Of a DNA stretch of 64,000 nucleotides, positions 9,274 through 17,979 are shown piece after piece. Both the position numbers and the translations under genes were made by a program. This stretch comes from Helicobacter typhlonius. Lineage in GTDB: Bacteria; Campylobacterota; Campylobacteria; Campylobacterales; Helicobacteraceae. The notes beneath the pieces were generated by a model. The model saw only the letters and a program-made list of their open reading frames with translations. It searched no databases and was not told where the DNA came from. Position 1 is the first letter of the stretch. Each line of letters begins with the position of its first letter. The stretch is from contig NZ_LN907858.1 of NCBI RefSeq assembly GCF_001460635.1, positions 682,001 to 746,000 of the forward strand, read 5' to 3'.

Positions 9274-9675
9274 TTAGAACACAAAGCGCATTAGTAAATA
9301 GCTACCCCATACAAAAGCAACAAAAAGACAAGCAATGAGTTGTATTGCACTTCCCATATCTTTAGCTTTTTTGGCAAGTGGGTGAATGTCAAGGCTTGTA
9401 AAATCAATGGCATTTTCAATAGCGGAATTGATAAGTTCAACAATCACAGATAACATACAAGGCAGGATAAGTAAGATGAGCTCTACCCAATTTTGTGCTA
9501 TAAAAAATGCTGCAATACTCAAAATAATGCCTATACAAAGCACTTGCCTAAATCCCTCTTCATCTTTCCACGCAGCTTTAATGCCATCTAGTGAGAAAAA
9601 AAATGCATTATAGAGGCGCTTTAAGCCTTTCTTGCCTTTTTTATTATTACGTTGATAGTTTTCTTGATTATCCAT
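9274..9675 (-). CDS. dgkA: Diacylglycerol kinase
   Basis: 133 residues with three membrane helices and a cytoplasmic amphipathic N-terminus rich in Lys and Asn. The DgkA signature ELINSAIENAIDF (consensus E-x2-N-T/S-A-I-E-x2-V/I-D) is complete, and EGFRQV in the first loop is also conserved. It phosphorylates diacylglycerol to recycle it into phospholipid, including diacylglycerol released when phosphoethanolamine is moved to lipid A; a phosphoethanolamine transferase is encoded at 32383-33984. It lies 8 bp after the unknown gene upstream. Confidence 0.92.
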   Translation of the reverse strand: MDNQENYQRNNKKGKKGLKRLYNAFFFSLDGIKAAWKDEEGFRQVLCIGIILSIAAFFIAQNWVELILLILPCMLSVIVELINSAIENAIDFTSLDIHPLAKKAKDMGSAIQLIACLFVAFVWGSYLLMRFVF

Positions 9676-9683
9676 AGTTAAAC

Positions 9684-10670
9684 CTAGCGAGAGATAACTT
9701 CAAAGGTGTAATTATCCATAAAATATGGAGAATAAAAATCTAATTCTTCAAATAAGACAAATTCTTCTTCTTTACCTTGTTTGCGTTGAAAGGAAAAACC
9801 AATTTCTTTACTATTACCCAATATAAAAGATTCTAAGGCATCACCAAAAGATATAATTTCACTTTGATAAGCTTCTCCTAGCATTAATCTTATGATAAAT
9901 GTTGTGAATGTGCTGGTATTTTTAGCATATTGTTTAAATCCCTCTTCGTTTGCAGCTGTACCTTGTATTTTACTTTGTGATTCGTAAAATTTATACATAT
10001 CTTGACTAAAGCCATTTTCTTTGACTTTAAATAAAATTTTATCAAGTGCGTATTTGTATTGATTGGTGAAATTATCTTCTTCGCCCAAGAAAATATTAAA
10101 ATAGAAACTTTCTAGAATCTGTGCAATATTTTGTGTTGTGAAACTTTCGTGTTGATATGCGGTATTACCTTGTATCTCATAATCTGCATTTTTTGCTGTG
10201 AAAGCACATTTGGAATTTTCAAAGAGTTTATTTTCGTTTTGTTTGAGCGAAAGATTACATCTTATTTTGTTGGGGATAAAATGTGAAAGCAAAGTAAAAC
10301 TTTCCTCGTCAGCTTCATCAAGCTTTTCAATTTTAAGTTGTAGTTCCTTAATATTCAATGATAATTGGAGTGAAGTATTATCCATAGAATCAATATCAAA
10401 CCCCGTATCTTTAAGAATGAAAGCGATTTTATCATCGCTTCCCATTACAATTTTTGGGCTATAACACCCTATATTTATCAGTCCGCCACAAGAAAAAGGT
10501 TCCCATTCTGAGATTATCCCGCTTTCTTGGGCAAAAGATTCAAATCTTTCATTCAATGTTTGCTGCATATGTGATTTAATTTCTTTGCTTTTAAAGGAAA
10601 GAAAAATACCCAAACCTATTGCTATAATCGCGCCAGCACCTAGAATAATGCCAATCAACTTTTTATCCAT
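9684..10670 (-). CDS. Unrecognised protein with one N-terminal membrane anchor
   Basis: 328 residues. An N-terminal hydrophobic segment (about residues 5-25, IGIILGAGAIIAIGLGIFLS) is followed by a basic stretch, suggesting a single anchor with the rest in the periplasm. The body is rich in Asp, Glu, Lys and Phe and alternates hydrophobic and polar residues in a way that suggests beta strands; two cysteine pairs (SCGGLINIGC and single Cys near 138 and 155) could form disulfides. The layout faintly recalls DUF945/YdgA proteins, but I would not assign it. AAAGGA precedes the ATG. Likely co-transcribed with dgkA. Confidence 0.6.
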   Translation of the reverse strand: MDKKLIGIILGAGAIIAIGLGIFLSFKSKEIKSHMQQTLNERFESFAQESGIISEWEPFSCGGLINIGCYSPKIVMGSDDKIAFILKDTGFDIDSMDNTSLQLSLNIKELQLKIEKLDEADEESFTLLSHFIPNKIRCNLSLKQNENKLFENSKCAFTAKNADYEIQGNTAYQHESFTTQNIAQILESFYFNIFLGEEDNFTNQYKYALDKILFKVKENGFSQDMYKFYESQSKIQGTAANEEGFKQYAKNTSTFTTFIIRLMLGEAYQSEIISFGDALESFILGNSKEIGFSFQRKQGKEEEFVLFEELDFYSPYFMDNYTFEVISR

Positions 10671-10801
10671 TAATATTCCTTTGAGGTCTAATTGAAAAAA
10701 TTATAGCATAGTATCGTAATGAGAAGCCACAAAGAGCTAAAAGTATTTAAGTTCAAATAGATTTTAAGAGTGGATTTAGAATCTAAAAAAGAAGTAATGA
10801 A

Positions 10802-10822
10802 AAGCCCTCATACAGAGGGCTT
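10802..10822 (-). terminator. Rho-independent-type terminator of nrfHA
   Basis: Perfect inverted repeat AAGCCCTC/GAGGGCTT with a 5-nt loop, 8 bp beyond the nrfA stop. On the minus strand the hairpin is followed by a short T run (GGGCTTTTC), so the tail is weak but the placement and GC-rich stem are convincing. Confidence 0.75.
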
Positions 10823-10829
10823 GAAGAGA

Positions 10830-12674
10830 TTATTTTGTGCTTGTAGCACTTGCAGAGATTTTATCAATCGCTCCAAAATTATAGGGCTTAGTATTTTTAT
10901 CAAGCTCTAGGAGTTCTTGTGGTGCTTCACCATTTACCCTGGGGTCTTCATAGTAGCGTTCGCCCGCAGTATGTCCATCAAGGTCAATTTTATACACAAT
11001 CTCACCCGGATTAAACTTCTGAATCTCATCAAATCCAAGATTGGAAGTTGTGAAATTCTTAATACCATTTGCAGTCGCAATTTCAACAAGCTTAGTTTGG
11101 CCCATTCTCGCCATTTCCACAGCTTGGAGGAGCATTCTGCTTGCTTCGCGTGGATTATGGAATCCTGTAGAGTTTTCTGCTCCTACGAAATCGCCCCTCA
11201 TTTGTCCCTTGCGGTGAAGCTCAAGTGGCTCTTTTAATGCTTTAGAAATTTTTGCATCATCTGGCTTACCATCTGTTTGATAAGCAGGGAGGTTGCTAAG
11301 CTCTGTGCGCAATTTCTTAATATCAAAGATGAGGCTAACGGTTGCATATTCTGCACTTCTTAGGTCAAATGCTACAGATTTTTGAATATCTGCAATTTGA
11401 TTTTTGAGATATTCTTCTGGTTGTGTATGGCAAGTTTTACACGCAGAATTCACATCAAAAAGTGGTGAAGTGATATTGTGCTGTGTGATTTTTTTACCAC
11501 CTGCACCTTTGACATAAGGCATATGACAATCCGCACAACTTACACCATTTGCTGCGTGCACCCCACCGCTAAATAGCTCATATTCAGGGTGTTGAATCTT
11601 AAGCATAGGTGCTTTTGTTTCCTTATGAGACCAATCCTGTGCGAAAATAGGGCGCACCGCCTCATAGTGCTCATCAAACATCTCGATTCTAAACTTCTCG
11701 CCTTTTTTCCACGCACTCCAAGGGAATGTAAGGTTAATACCATCGACTTCGATTTCAGTAGCTTTATTGCCATCTCTCCAATGTTCAAATTCATCATAAG
11801 TCTTTTGTGTGCCATTCCACCATTTCTTGCTCTCGTCACTTGCAATACTCTCACCCATAACCTTAACTTTTTCACCTGTTGGCTTAAAGTAGTATTCTAC
11901 GTGGCATTGAGCGCACACAAGGGTTCTCATTTCTTTTCTATCTGCTTTAATGCCCTGCATTGCATCTTTTTGATAACCTCTATCAACAAGTGCATTGATA
12001 AGTGCTGGGCGCACTATTCTTAGGTTCATATCGTTAGGATTGTGGCAGTCAGCACAGGTTACACCCATTCTTTTACCGCCGTGAGGTCCGCCGTGTGCTT
12101 CACTTCCTTCTTCTATACCATTTCTTGTAGGAACATTTTTAATCATAGTCCAATACTTTGTGCTGTTGAAAGCAACGAAATCGCCCTTTGCTACATTATT
12201 AATGAGCCAAGGAGTCCAGCCGCTATGGCAGTTCATACACGCCGCAGGCTGTCCGCCAAATCCAGCAAATCCGTGCGCGTTAAGAAAATCTTTATTGTTT
12301 CGCGCTGTTTCCATTTGATCGACTTGAATCCAAAAATGCCCTCGTTCCTCGTTTGCGTCAATGCTAAATGGATACCCAGCCCACAAAATTGTAAGTTGTG
12401 GATACCGAATAAGCTTTGAATACGCCAAATTCCCACCAAAACTTGTATATTTTGGTGCTTCAGTCTCTACCTTGAGATACATATCAAGGTATTCAGGGAA
12501 GTTTTTACCCCAAAAATCAAATGTTGGATTTTCATCAGTAAGCTCCACGAGCTGTTTTGACACAGTCCCGGTATTTGCTTGTTTTGACGAAATATCCGAG
12601 TTCATCCACAAAAGCCCAACAATTACAATGACGGCTACGACAATAAATATAGGTAGTCCTCTGCCTTTTTTCAT
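10830..12674 (-). CDS. nrfA: Ammonia-forming cytochrome c nitrite reductase, catalytic subunit
   Basis: 614 residues, longer than the 478 of E. coli NrfA. An N-terminal membrane/signal segment (residues about 5-25) is followed by five haem motifs in order: CMNCH, CADCH, CAQCH, CADCH and CKTCH. In most NrfA the first, active-site haem is bound by CXXCK; here it is CXXCH, as reported for Campylobacter-type enzymes. It reduces nitrite to ammonium with six electrons in the periplasm, taking electrons from menaquinol through NrfH. GGAGG precedes the ATG. It is the second gene of nrfHA, with 25 bp between the genes, and ends in a clear terminator. Confidence 0.95.
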   Translation of the reverse strand: MKKGRGLPIFIVVAVIVIVGLLWMNSDISSKQANTGTVSKQLVELTDENPTFDFWGKNFPEYLDMYLKVETEAPKYTSFGGNLAYSKLIRYPQLTILWAGYPFSIDANEERGHFWIQVDQMETARNNKDFLNAHGFAGFGGQPAACMNCHSGWTPWLINNVAKGDFVAFNSTKYWTMIKNVPTRNGIEEGSEAHGGPHGGKRMGVTCADCHNPNDMNLRIVRPALINALVDRGYQKDAMQGIKADRKEMRTLVCAQCHVEYYFKPTGEKVKVMGESIASDESKKWWNGTQKTYDEFEHWRDGNKATEIEVDGINLTFPWSAWKKGEKFRIEMFDEHYEAVRPIFAQDWSHKETKAPMLKIQHPEYELFSGGVHAANGVSCADCHMPYVKGAGGKKITQHNITSPLFDVNSACKTCHTQPEEYLKNQIADIQKSVAFDLRSAEYATVSLIFDIKKLRTELSNLPAYQTDGKPDDAKISKALKEPLELHRKGQMRGDFVGAENSTGFHNPREASRMLLQAVEMARMGQTKLVEIATANGIKNFTTSNLGFDEIQKFNPGEIVYKIDLDGHTAGERYYEDPRVNGEAPQELLELDKNTKPYNFGAIDKISASATSTK

Positions 12675-12699
12675 CTTTTTCCTCCTTTAATCTCTTGGT

Positions 12700-13209
12700 T
12701 TAGAAACCTCGTTTATGCCCCGCACTCTCGTGGCACGAAACGCAACTTAGGGCGTTGTTATGTCCGGGTATGGTCGTTGGATTGACCGCATTCTGGGCAT
12801 ATTCTATATGACAGCGCACACAATTATCCTGCACGATTTCCTTGCTTGATGCATTTGCACTAAGATTAATAGGCAAATCATCAAGCTTGAATGTAAAAGC
12901 ATAAGCGTGCCCTACACCGCTTTTAGCTTTTGCAACCCATTTTGAGACAAATCCGTGCGGTAAGTGGCAGTCATTACAAGTGGCTCGTGGCGTTCCTGCG
13001 GTTTTTTGCGAGTGTGGCGCACTAAGATAGTCGTTATATACCTCATTCATAATATGACAGTTGTTGCACGCTTCTGGTGCATCGCTAAAGTATGAGAAGC
13101 CTTTGGCGTGGTAGAATGTATAACACGCAAGAATCACAATAACAACAAGAAACACAACAACCACATTAAACGCGAGAGAGGACGACTTATTTTGCATGCC
13201 TTGTCTCAA
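12700..13209 (-). CDS. nrfH: NapC/NirT-family tetrahaem quinol dehydrogenase, NrfA partner
   Basis: 169 residues: one N-terminal membrane helix (about 12-32) and four haem motifs, CNNCH, CNDCH, CVRCH and CVSCH. The first is followed by the IM of CNNCHIM, the methionine that ligates haem 1 in NrfH. It oxidises menaquinol and passes electrons to NrfA. The start is a TTG at 13209: the site AAGGAGG lies about five bases before it and is too far (17 bases) from the next in-frame ATG. It is first in the operon and divergent from pgeF. Confidence 0.93.
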   Translation of the reverse strand: MRQGMQNKSSSLAFNVVVVFLVVIVILACYTFYHAKGFSYFSDAPEACNNCHIMNEVYNDYLSAPHSQKTAGTPRATCNDCHLPHGFVSKWVAKAKSGVGHAYAFTFKLDDLPINLSANASSKEIVQDNCVRCHIEYAQNAVNPTTIPGHNNALSCVSCHESAGHKRGF

Positions 13210-13330
13210 TAAACCCTCCTTATTTGTGTTTAGCGAGCAAATCTTTAAGAAAATACTCGATAGAATACTACCATATGTGCGCTGGAAAAATATTTAACTT
13301 TTATCAAACACTAGGTAAAAAAGGAAAAAT

Positions 13331-14167
13331 ATGTTTTTACATACGAGTTTTGAAAGTAGTCTTTTTAGGGAGCAAAATGTGCGTTTTGCACTTACTAATC
13401 GCGTTGGTGGAGCGAGTGTAGGGGCATTTAATGCACTCAATCTTGGATTCAATGTAGGCGATATGTTTCAAAATGTAGTGAGAAATCATCAAAAGGTGGC
13501 AATGTGTCTTTATGAGGAATGCCATATTGCACAAGAGAAGAGAAAGCCCTTGTATTATATGGAGCAGATTCACAGCGCAGAAAGCATTGTTTTAGATGAG
13601 GCTTTAGAATCTCGCCTTTTGGAATCGCAGCATTTACAGAGAGGGGAGCAGGATTTTGCAACGCGAGACTTTAAGGATTCTATTTGTATCGGCAAGACTG
13701 ATGCAATTATTACGCACCTGCCTTACAGAATCTGTCTCGTATTGGTAGCGGATTGCAATCCTCTTTTGCTCTATGATGCAAAGCATCACGCAATGGCAGT
13801 GATACACGCGGGGCGCAGGGGTGTATTTGATAGAATCTTGCCACAAACTCTTGCAAAAATGACTACTCTTTATGGTACAAAAGCAGCAGATTGTCTGCTT
13901 TATGTGGGGGCTTCTATCCGCTCGTGTTGCTATGAAGTAGGGCAAGAAGTGCGCGATGAGCTTTTGAGGTTAGGCTTTGAATCAAGCGCAATGAATGGCA
14001 ATAAACTTGATTTAATTCATTGTATTTACACACAATGTGAGAATCTAGGTATTAAGCAAGAACATATTGAGATAAATCCTCATTGTAGCTGCTGTAATGA
14101 TAATCTCTACTCCTATCGCAGAGAGGGCATCACTGGACGCTTTGGGCTTTTGGCAATGCTGGTGTAA
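13331..14167 (+). CDS. pgeF: YfiH/LACC1-family purine nucleoside phosphorylase-type protein (PgeF)
   Basis: 278 residues. Family blocks are present in order: FALTNRVGGASVGAFNALNL near residue 20, LVADCNPLLLYD and VIHAGRRGVFDRIL in the middle with the metal-binding Cys and His, YVGASIRSCCYEVG, and a C-terminal ending with NPHCSCCNDNLYSYRRE. Members were called multicopper polyphenol oxidases; later work shows purine nucleoside phosphorylase activity, and PgeF removes a wrong residue from peptidoglycan precursors. AAGGA precedes the ATG. It converges with the methyltransferase gene, 5 bp apart, and borders the glycan cluster. Confidence 0.88.
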   Translation: MFLHTSFESSLFREQNVRFALTNRVGGASVGAFNALNLGFNVGDMFQNVVRNHQKVAMCLYEECHIAQEKRKPLYYMEQIHSAESIVLDEALESRLLESQHLQRGEQDFATRDFKDSICIGKTDAIITHLPYRICLVLVADCNPLLLYDAKHHAMAVIHAGRRGVFDRILPQTLAKMTTLYGTKAADCLLYVGASIRSCCYEVGQEVRDELLRLGFESSAMNGNKLDLIHCIYTQCENLGIKQEHIEINPHCSCCNDNLYSYRREGITGRFGLLAMLV

Positions 14168-14172
14168 AAATA

Positions 14173-15122
14173 TTATTTTATCTCATAAATGGCTACTGCT
14201 GTGTGTCCGTAAGCATTTGGTGGGATTTTTATGCAGTGTCTGCCTATTCTTCCTAGTCTATTGATTACTTTTCTAAAAAATCCTCTATCCACAAGTGGGG
14301 TAGGGAGAAAAAGTTTTGCCCACATTGTGCTTTTGTAAAACTCAATGTGCTCTTTTTGGACACTCTCGTGATACAAGTTAATGAGCTTGAGATTAAAAAT
14401 ATCAGCGATATTATGCAGGGTGTTATCGCTAAAACGAGAGATGTGATGAGGAGGCATATTGAGAATACCATTGACACAATATTGAATGAAGCTATCTTCG
14501 CTTGGCACGGCGATCATTAATAAAGATGAGTTATACCCCCCCCCCCCATACTTAGTTGTGAATCTTTTAGGCATTGAATTTGTGCAGAGATAAAGCTATG
14601 AGGATTGCTTACGTGTTCTAACACTTGGAAGCTACAAGCAATATCAAAGCTATGTGCATGGCTTTTGGCATATTCTTCAATGGGTATATTTTCAATTAAA
14701 ATTCCATTTTTTGCTGCTAATTCTTTTGCTTGTGTGTTAAATTCTAGTCCAACATAATGTGCTTTTGCTTCTTGAGGTAGGAAATGTGCAAATGCAGCCT
14801 TGCCACAACCTACTTCTAATACTTTAGAATCTTTATTTATAAATTGTTTGGCAAAGCTATATTCGTGTTTTTCACTAAAATAATACCAATCAAGTTCGGT
14901 AAGTGTGTTGTAGAAGTTATTATCGCCTGTGGGGATAGTGCCATCTTTGGTAGTAAAAAAGCGCAAATCACAGCTTTTGCAATGATGATAGAGTAAATCA
15001 CTCGTGATAAGGTAGCTTGTATCCATACCATATACTTTTCTACACAGTGCATTTATATCATCTTGCTTTACTTCTTGGGTAATTTCAGTGTTGTTACTAT
15101 GACAGAGAATGCAGTTTGTCAT
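14173..15122 (-). CDS. Phase-variable class I SAM methyltransferase, frame broken at G12 (OFF as written)
   Basis: Translation starts at ATG 15122 (ATGA overlap with the gene upstream) and runs 201 residues to a stop at 14517. The N-terminal part has a zinc-finger-like CILCHSNNTE / CKSCDLRF pair, motif I VLEVGCGKAAFAHFLP near residue 100, and FDIACSFQVLEHV. The rest of the domain continues in another frame from the tract (YNSSLLMIAVPSEDSF onwards) to 14173. Twelve G split the two; 10 or 13 would join them into one protein of about 315 residues. The Gly run falls in the loop before a core strand. Probable role: methylation of a sugar in surface glycan; acceptor unknown. Confidence 0.8.
14536..14547. 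repeat. Poly-C12 / poly-G12 contingency tract 1
   Basis: Twelve C on plus, G on the coding strand, inside the methyltransferase gene. In the upstream frame the tract is read ATG GGG GGG GGG GGT and the frame soon stops; the downstream frame needs 10 or 13 G. Coding-strand flanks are AGTAT before and TATAAC after. Confidence 0.9.
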
Positions 15123-15982
15123 TTTGAATCCTTTGTGTGAGATGCGAAATGTTTAAGCACTTTGAGGAGTGGCTTGAGTATGGGTTTGAGAATAGGCATT
15201 ATTGCAAATAAACATTTGCTCCCCCCCCCCCCCGCTAATTTCGTTGTAAAATTGACACGCGACTTTTTGTGTTTCGTGTAGATTTCTACATATCCCGTGC
15301 CCTCTACACTGCCATTATAAGAAACACCCATCATTGTAGCAATATATCTAAAAGTGTAGCGATAATGAAAATGTTTAGGCAAGTGGCATTCAATGACAGG
15401 ATAAAAGCAGTTGCCAATGAGTGCCTTGCCCCCGATTGTAAGGGTCGCAAGCATAGATTCAAAAGTATGTAGCACATCATCAACGTGCTCTAAAACATCG
15501 GTAGATACAAGACAATCATAATAGTTTTCTTTAAGCATAGAAACGAAAGCAATATTACTAAATTCTTCAACACATTTTTTGCCATAAGAGCTAGGGAATG
15601 GCTCATAAATATCAATTTGCGTATGTGGGCAAAGTTTGGCTATCTCTTTGGCTAGGCTACCAAATCCACCACCATAATCACATACGCGTTTTGGATTGAG
15701 TGAAGCGATATATTGCGCTATTGCCTTGCGTATGCTAAGAGAAAGTTCGTGAGATTCTATAAAAAGCCCATTGAGAATCCACACAGGGTGTGTATAAAAT
15801 TTGCCTATTTTTTCCCAATCTAAATGTTTATTATCGCAGCCCATATTGCGCCACACTTGATTGAGTAGATACCATATCTGCTCTAAATCATCGCTAATGT
15901 TGGGATTTTGCATATTAAGTAAAGTGAGAATCTCTTGCCTCTCACTCGGCTCTAAATTTTTGTTTTCTAAGTTAATATTCAT
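15119..15982 (-). CDS. Phase-variable class I SAM methyltransferase (open at G13)
   Basis: 287 residues. An N-terminal helical part is followed by motif I (RVCDYGGGFGSLAKEIAKLC, about residue 100), IDIYEPF (motif II acidic residue) and VSTDVLEHVDDVL, a standard Rossmann methyltransferase. Near the C-terminus a run of Gly (LAGGGGSK, about residue 250) is coded by 13 G; the frame is open at this length, so the gene is ON as written. The tail after the tract is hydrophobic and basic (ILKPILKPLLKVLKHF). Its last bases overlap the start of the next methyltransferase (ATGA). Probably acts on a surface sugar; acceptor unknown. Confidence 0.8.
   Translation of the reverse strand: MNINLENKNLEPSERQEILTLLNMQNPNISDDLEQIWYLLNQVWRNMGCDNKHLDWEKIGKFYTHPVWILNGLFIESHELSLSIRKAIAQYIASLNPKRVCDYGGGFGSLAKEIAKLCPHTQIDIYEPFPSSYGKKCVEEFSNIAFVSMLKENYYDCLVSTDVLEHVDDVLHTFESMLATLTIGGKALIGNCFYPVIECHLPKHFHYRYTFRYIATMMGVSYNGSVEGTGYVEIYTKHKKSRVNFTTKLAGGGGSKCLFAIMPILKPILKPLLKVLKHFASHTKDSK
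15221..15233. repeat. Poly-C13 / poly-G13 contingency tract 2
   Basis: Thirteen C on plus inside the 3' part of the methyltransferase gene. The coding-strand left flank is AATTAGC. Any change not a multiple of three would alter the last ~35 residues and could uncouple the overlapping downstream gene. Confidence 0.9.
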
Positions 15983-16093
15983 TTTCTTCCTTTGCTTTTG
16001 TGCTTTTTTATTTTATCACAAAATTTTATAAATAGCTTAAAGCAATACTAAGGGAATGTGAGAAAATAGATTTTGATTTTTAGAATCCAAATT

Positions 16094-16639
16094 TTATTTT
16101 ATTGCTTCAATATAGAGGCTAGAGACACCTTTATATGGAGAGCCATCACTATTTATATCAAGGCAGTATTCATTAAAGTGATCAATGGCAGAGGTATCAT
16201 ACCTCATTTGCTCTATTTCTCTAAAACCTGCTTCTTGTAAGAGACGCGTAAGCGAAAAATTATCGTATGCCCATTTGTGTCGTTCTCCAATGCTTGTGCG
16301 GATAAAAATTTCATTACGGATAGAGGCAGGTGTGAGAAAATAGAGAATCTTTAAATAGATATTGAGAAATTTATTTGCTATTTTATCAAGGGTGATTTTA
16401 GAGATAAGGGAGATATATTGTGTATTGTTGGTAAAAATATCAGTACCTACACGTTCTTTGATAAATGCTCCAAGCATTTTGTCATCATTGGCTGCTGTAG
16501 ATTCAAGACAAATTTTCATATCACCACCACCTTGCATTCTAACCATTTGGTCGAATATTTCAAGTATAAGCCAATCATATTGTGAAGTGAGGGTAGCATA
16601 AGCTTTATTATACCCCCCCCCCCCATTATTTTTTGCCAA
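16094..16639 (-). pseudogene. C-terminal remnant of a class I methyltransferase starting at a poly-G tract
   Basis: The frame (TTG start possible at 16639) encodes about 170 residues after the tract: YDWLILEIFDQMVRMQGGGD, RHKWAYDNFSLTRLLQEAGF and a C-terminus with SDGSPYKGVSSLYIEAIK. I recognise this as the C-terminal half of SAM methyltransferases common in O-antigen clusters. The N-terminal half with the glycine-rich SAM site is missing: upstream of the tract all three frames close within about 45 codons, and what is there resembles a different methyltransferase family. No tract length would restore an intact gene, so this is a truncated gene rather than a phase-OFF one. Co-transcribed position, function lost or unknown. 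Confidence 0.65.
16613..16624. repeat. Poly-C12 / poly-G12 tract 3
   Basis: Twelve C on plus, at the exact point where homology switches from one methyltransferase remnant to another. The coding-strand right flank TATAA is the same as at tract 1. Confidence 0.9.
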
Positions 16640-16890
16640 AATTCAATTCTATATTTTTTGCAATAAGATTGGCATAGCTTTTTTTACCTTCACATAGAAG
16701 ATATGAAACATCATTTATCCCGGTAAGGCAACAAGTATCAAATGTTGCTTCCTAACATCTACCATAGTCAATGCACTTTTTTCATTATAAATGTATTGTG
16801 CTATATTGCGAAGCTGCATATCATAGGAGGGGTAACGTTTTGAAAAATAAATATTGTATGAGAAAGTGGCATATAAAATGTAAATCCTCT
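16626..16890 (-). pseudogene. Degenerate FkbM-like methyltransferase N-terminal fragment with frameshifts
   Basis: Protein-like segments run in two frames. One (about 16890 to 16700) reads KRYPSYDMQLRNIAQYIYNE and then SALTMVDV, at the place where FkbM-type enzymes have their SAM motif I (VDVGAN-GDT). The frame then shifts, and the second frame gives TFDTCCLTGINDVSYLLCEG and SYANLIAKNIELNFGKK, matching the next part of such a domain, ending at TAA (16626-16628) just before the tract. No single frame is open through it. My reading of the family rests on pattern only. A 72-codon open stretch (17039-16824) directly continues the frame of the next gene upstream and may be part of the same decay. 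Confidence 0.5.
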
Positions 16891-17039
16891 AAAATGGCAT
16901 TTGATTGTGGAATTACACACTTTAAGAAGCAAATAGGAGGTAAGCCAAGAGTTTGGATTGAGTATTGAGGTAGCTTTGATAAATTATTTGAGCTAAGAGT
17001 GTCATTTTCATCTCCTTGTGTATCTCTATAAAGCAGGGA

Positions 17040-17979
17040 TTATATTATAGATAAAGGCAAGTGAGCAATATTTTCAAGTCGTTTGTCTCCATAGAGGTAA
17101 TTGAGTGTGCCATTTTCATCGCGACTTTGCCTTGCGTGATGAGAATGGCAATAATATGAAAGATGTTGCACTTTGATAGGAGAGAGTTTAGAAAGAAGTG
17201 GATTATACACAAAAAATGCGTTTGTCCTACTTTTATCACAGCCTATAAAAGCATAGCCTTTTTTCTTGCCAAGTTTAATAAGAGCCTGCAGACTTGCACC
17301 AAAATATAAACCACTATAATGAGCTTTGAATCTATTGAAATCTTCTCTATATGGCACACTCACGCTTTGTTCGCCAAAAATTGCATTATATTCTACTACC
17401 ACAATAGCAGGAGTAACGCATTCAATAGCTTCCCATACATAATAATCTACGCCATCAATATCAACACTCAATAGGGCAATATTTGTAAGATTGCGTGAAA
17501 TGAGGTAGTTATGTATAAGGGTATTGATATTATCTTTTGTGATAAAGGCGCAAGTTGCCTCTAAATCATATCTCCAATAAATTTCATCATTTTTGATAAA
17601 GTTGATATAGTCTGCTCCGCCATCAATAACTAAGCCCTGCCAATGACGTTTTTTAAGTAGATAGCGCGTATTAGATTCTGTATAATCTTGCACGCCAAAT
17701 TCCACAAAGGCTTTAGGGTAGGGGCTATGTTCGCGATCAAGCCCTAAAATTTCAATAAGAAAATCTAAGATTCCATCTTCTCCATTTTGGGAATACGCAC
17801 TAAATTCCATAGATTCTATACTTACCCCCCCCCCCCATTAATTCTTGCTTATAAGCTTGTAAATGTTGCTGTGAAAGTAAGTTAGCATTGAGGATAGTGA
17901 GTTTGTCTATTTTAGAATCTAATGTATAGGTAAAATGTCTTTTTATGCGCTGAAGCAATGAGCGAATGTATTTTTTCAT
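17040..17979 (-). CDS. Phase-variable FkbM-type methyltransferase; 5' end split off by G12
   Basis: The intact part (ATG 17810) gives 256 residues: MEFSAYSQNGEDGILDFLIE, AFVEFGVQDYTESNTRYLL (motif I region), GLVIDGGAD and LLSVDIDGVDYYVWEA, typical of FkbM-like SAM methyltransferases. A further 5' part exists: ATG at 17979, directly after the TAG of the gene upstream, reads MKKYIRSLLQRIKRHF and a helical stretch of about 45 residues into the tract (ELMGGG). With 12 G that frame stops soon after; 11 or 14 would give a protein of about 310 residues. Translation from the internal ATG might still give an active domain. Acceptor unknown, likely a surface sugar. Confidence 0.75.
17825..17836. repeat. 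Poly-C12 / poly-G12 contingency tract 4
   Basis: Twelve C on plus in the 5' part of the FkbM-type gene, 15 bp before the internal ATG. The coding-strand context is TTAAT-G12-TAAGTATAG. Lengths of 11 or 14 join both parts. Confidence 0.9.

Noticed and set aside
16771-16968. Plus-strand small frame, with AGGAGG before an internal TTG giving a 42-residue basic peptide
   Set aside because: It lies opposite the degenerate methyltransferase fragment, has no recognisable motif and the surrounding strand is coding on minus; more likely chance.
16824-17039. 72-codon open stretch continuing the FkbM-type frame after its stop
   Set aside because: No start, no clear family match; noted under the pseudogene rather than called as a gene.
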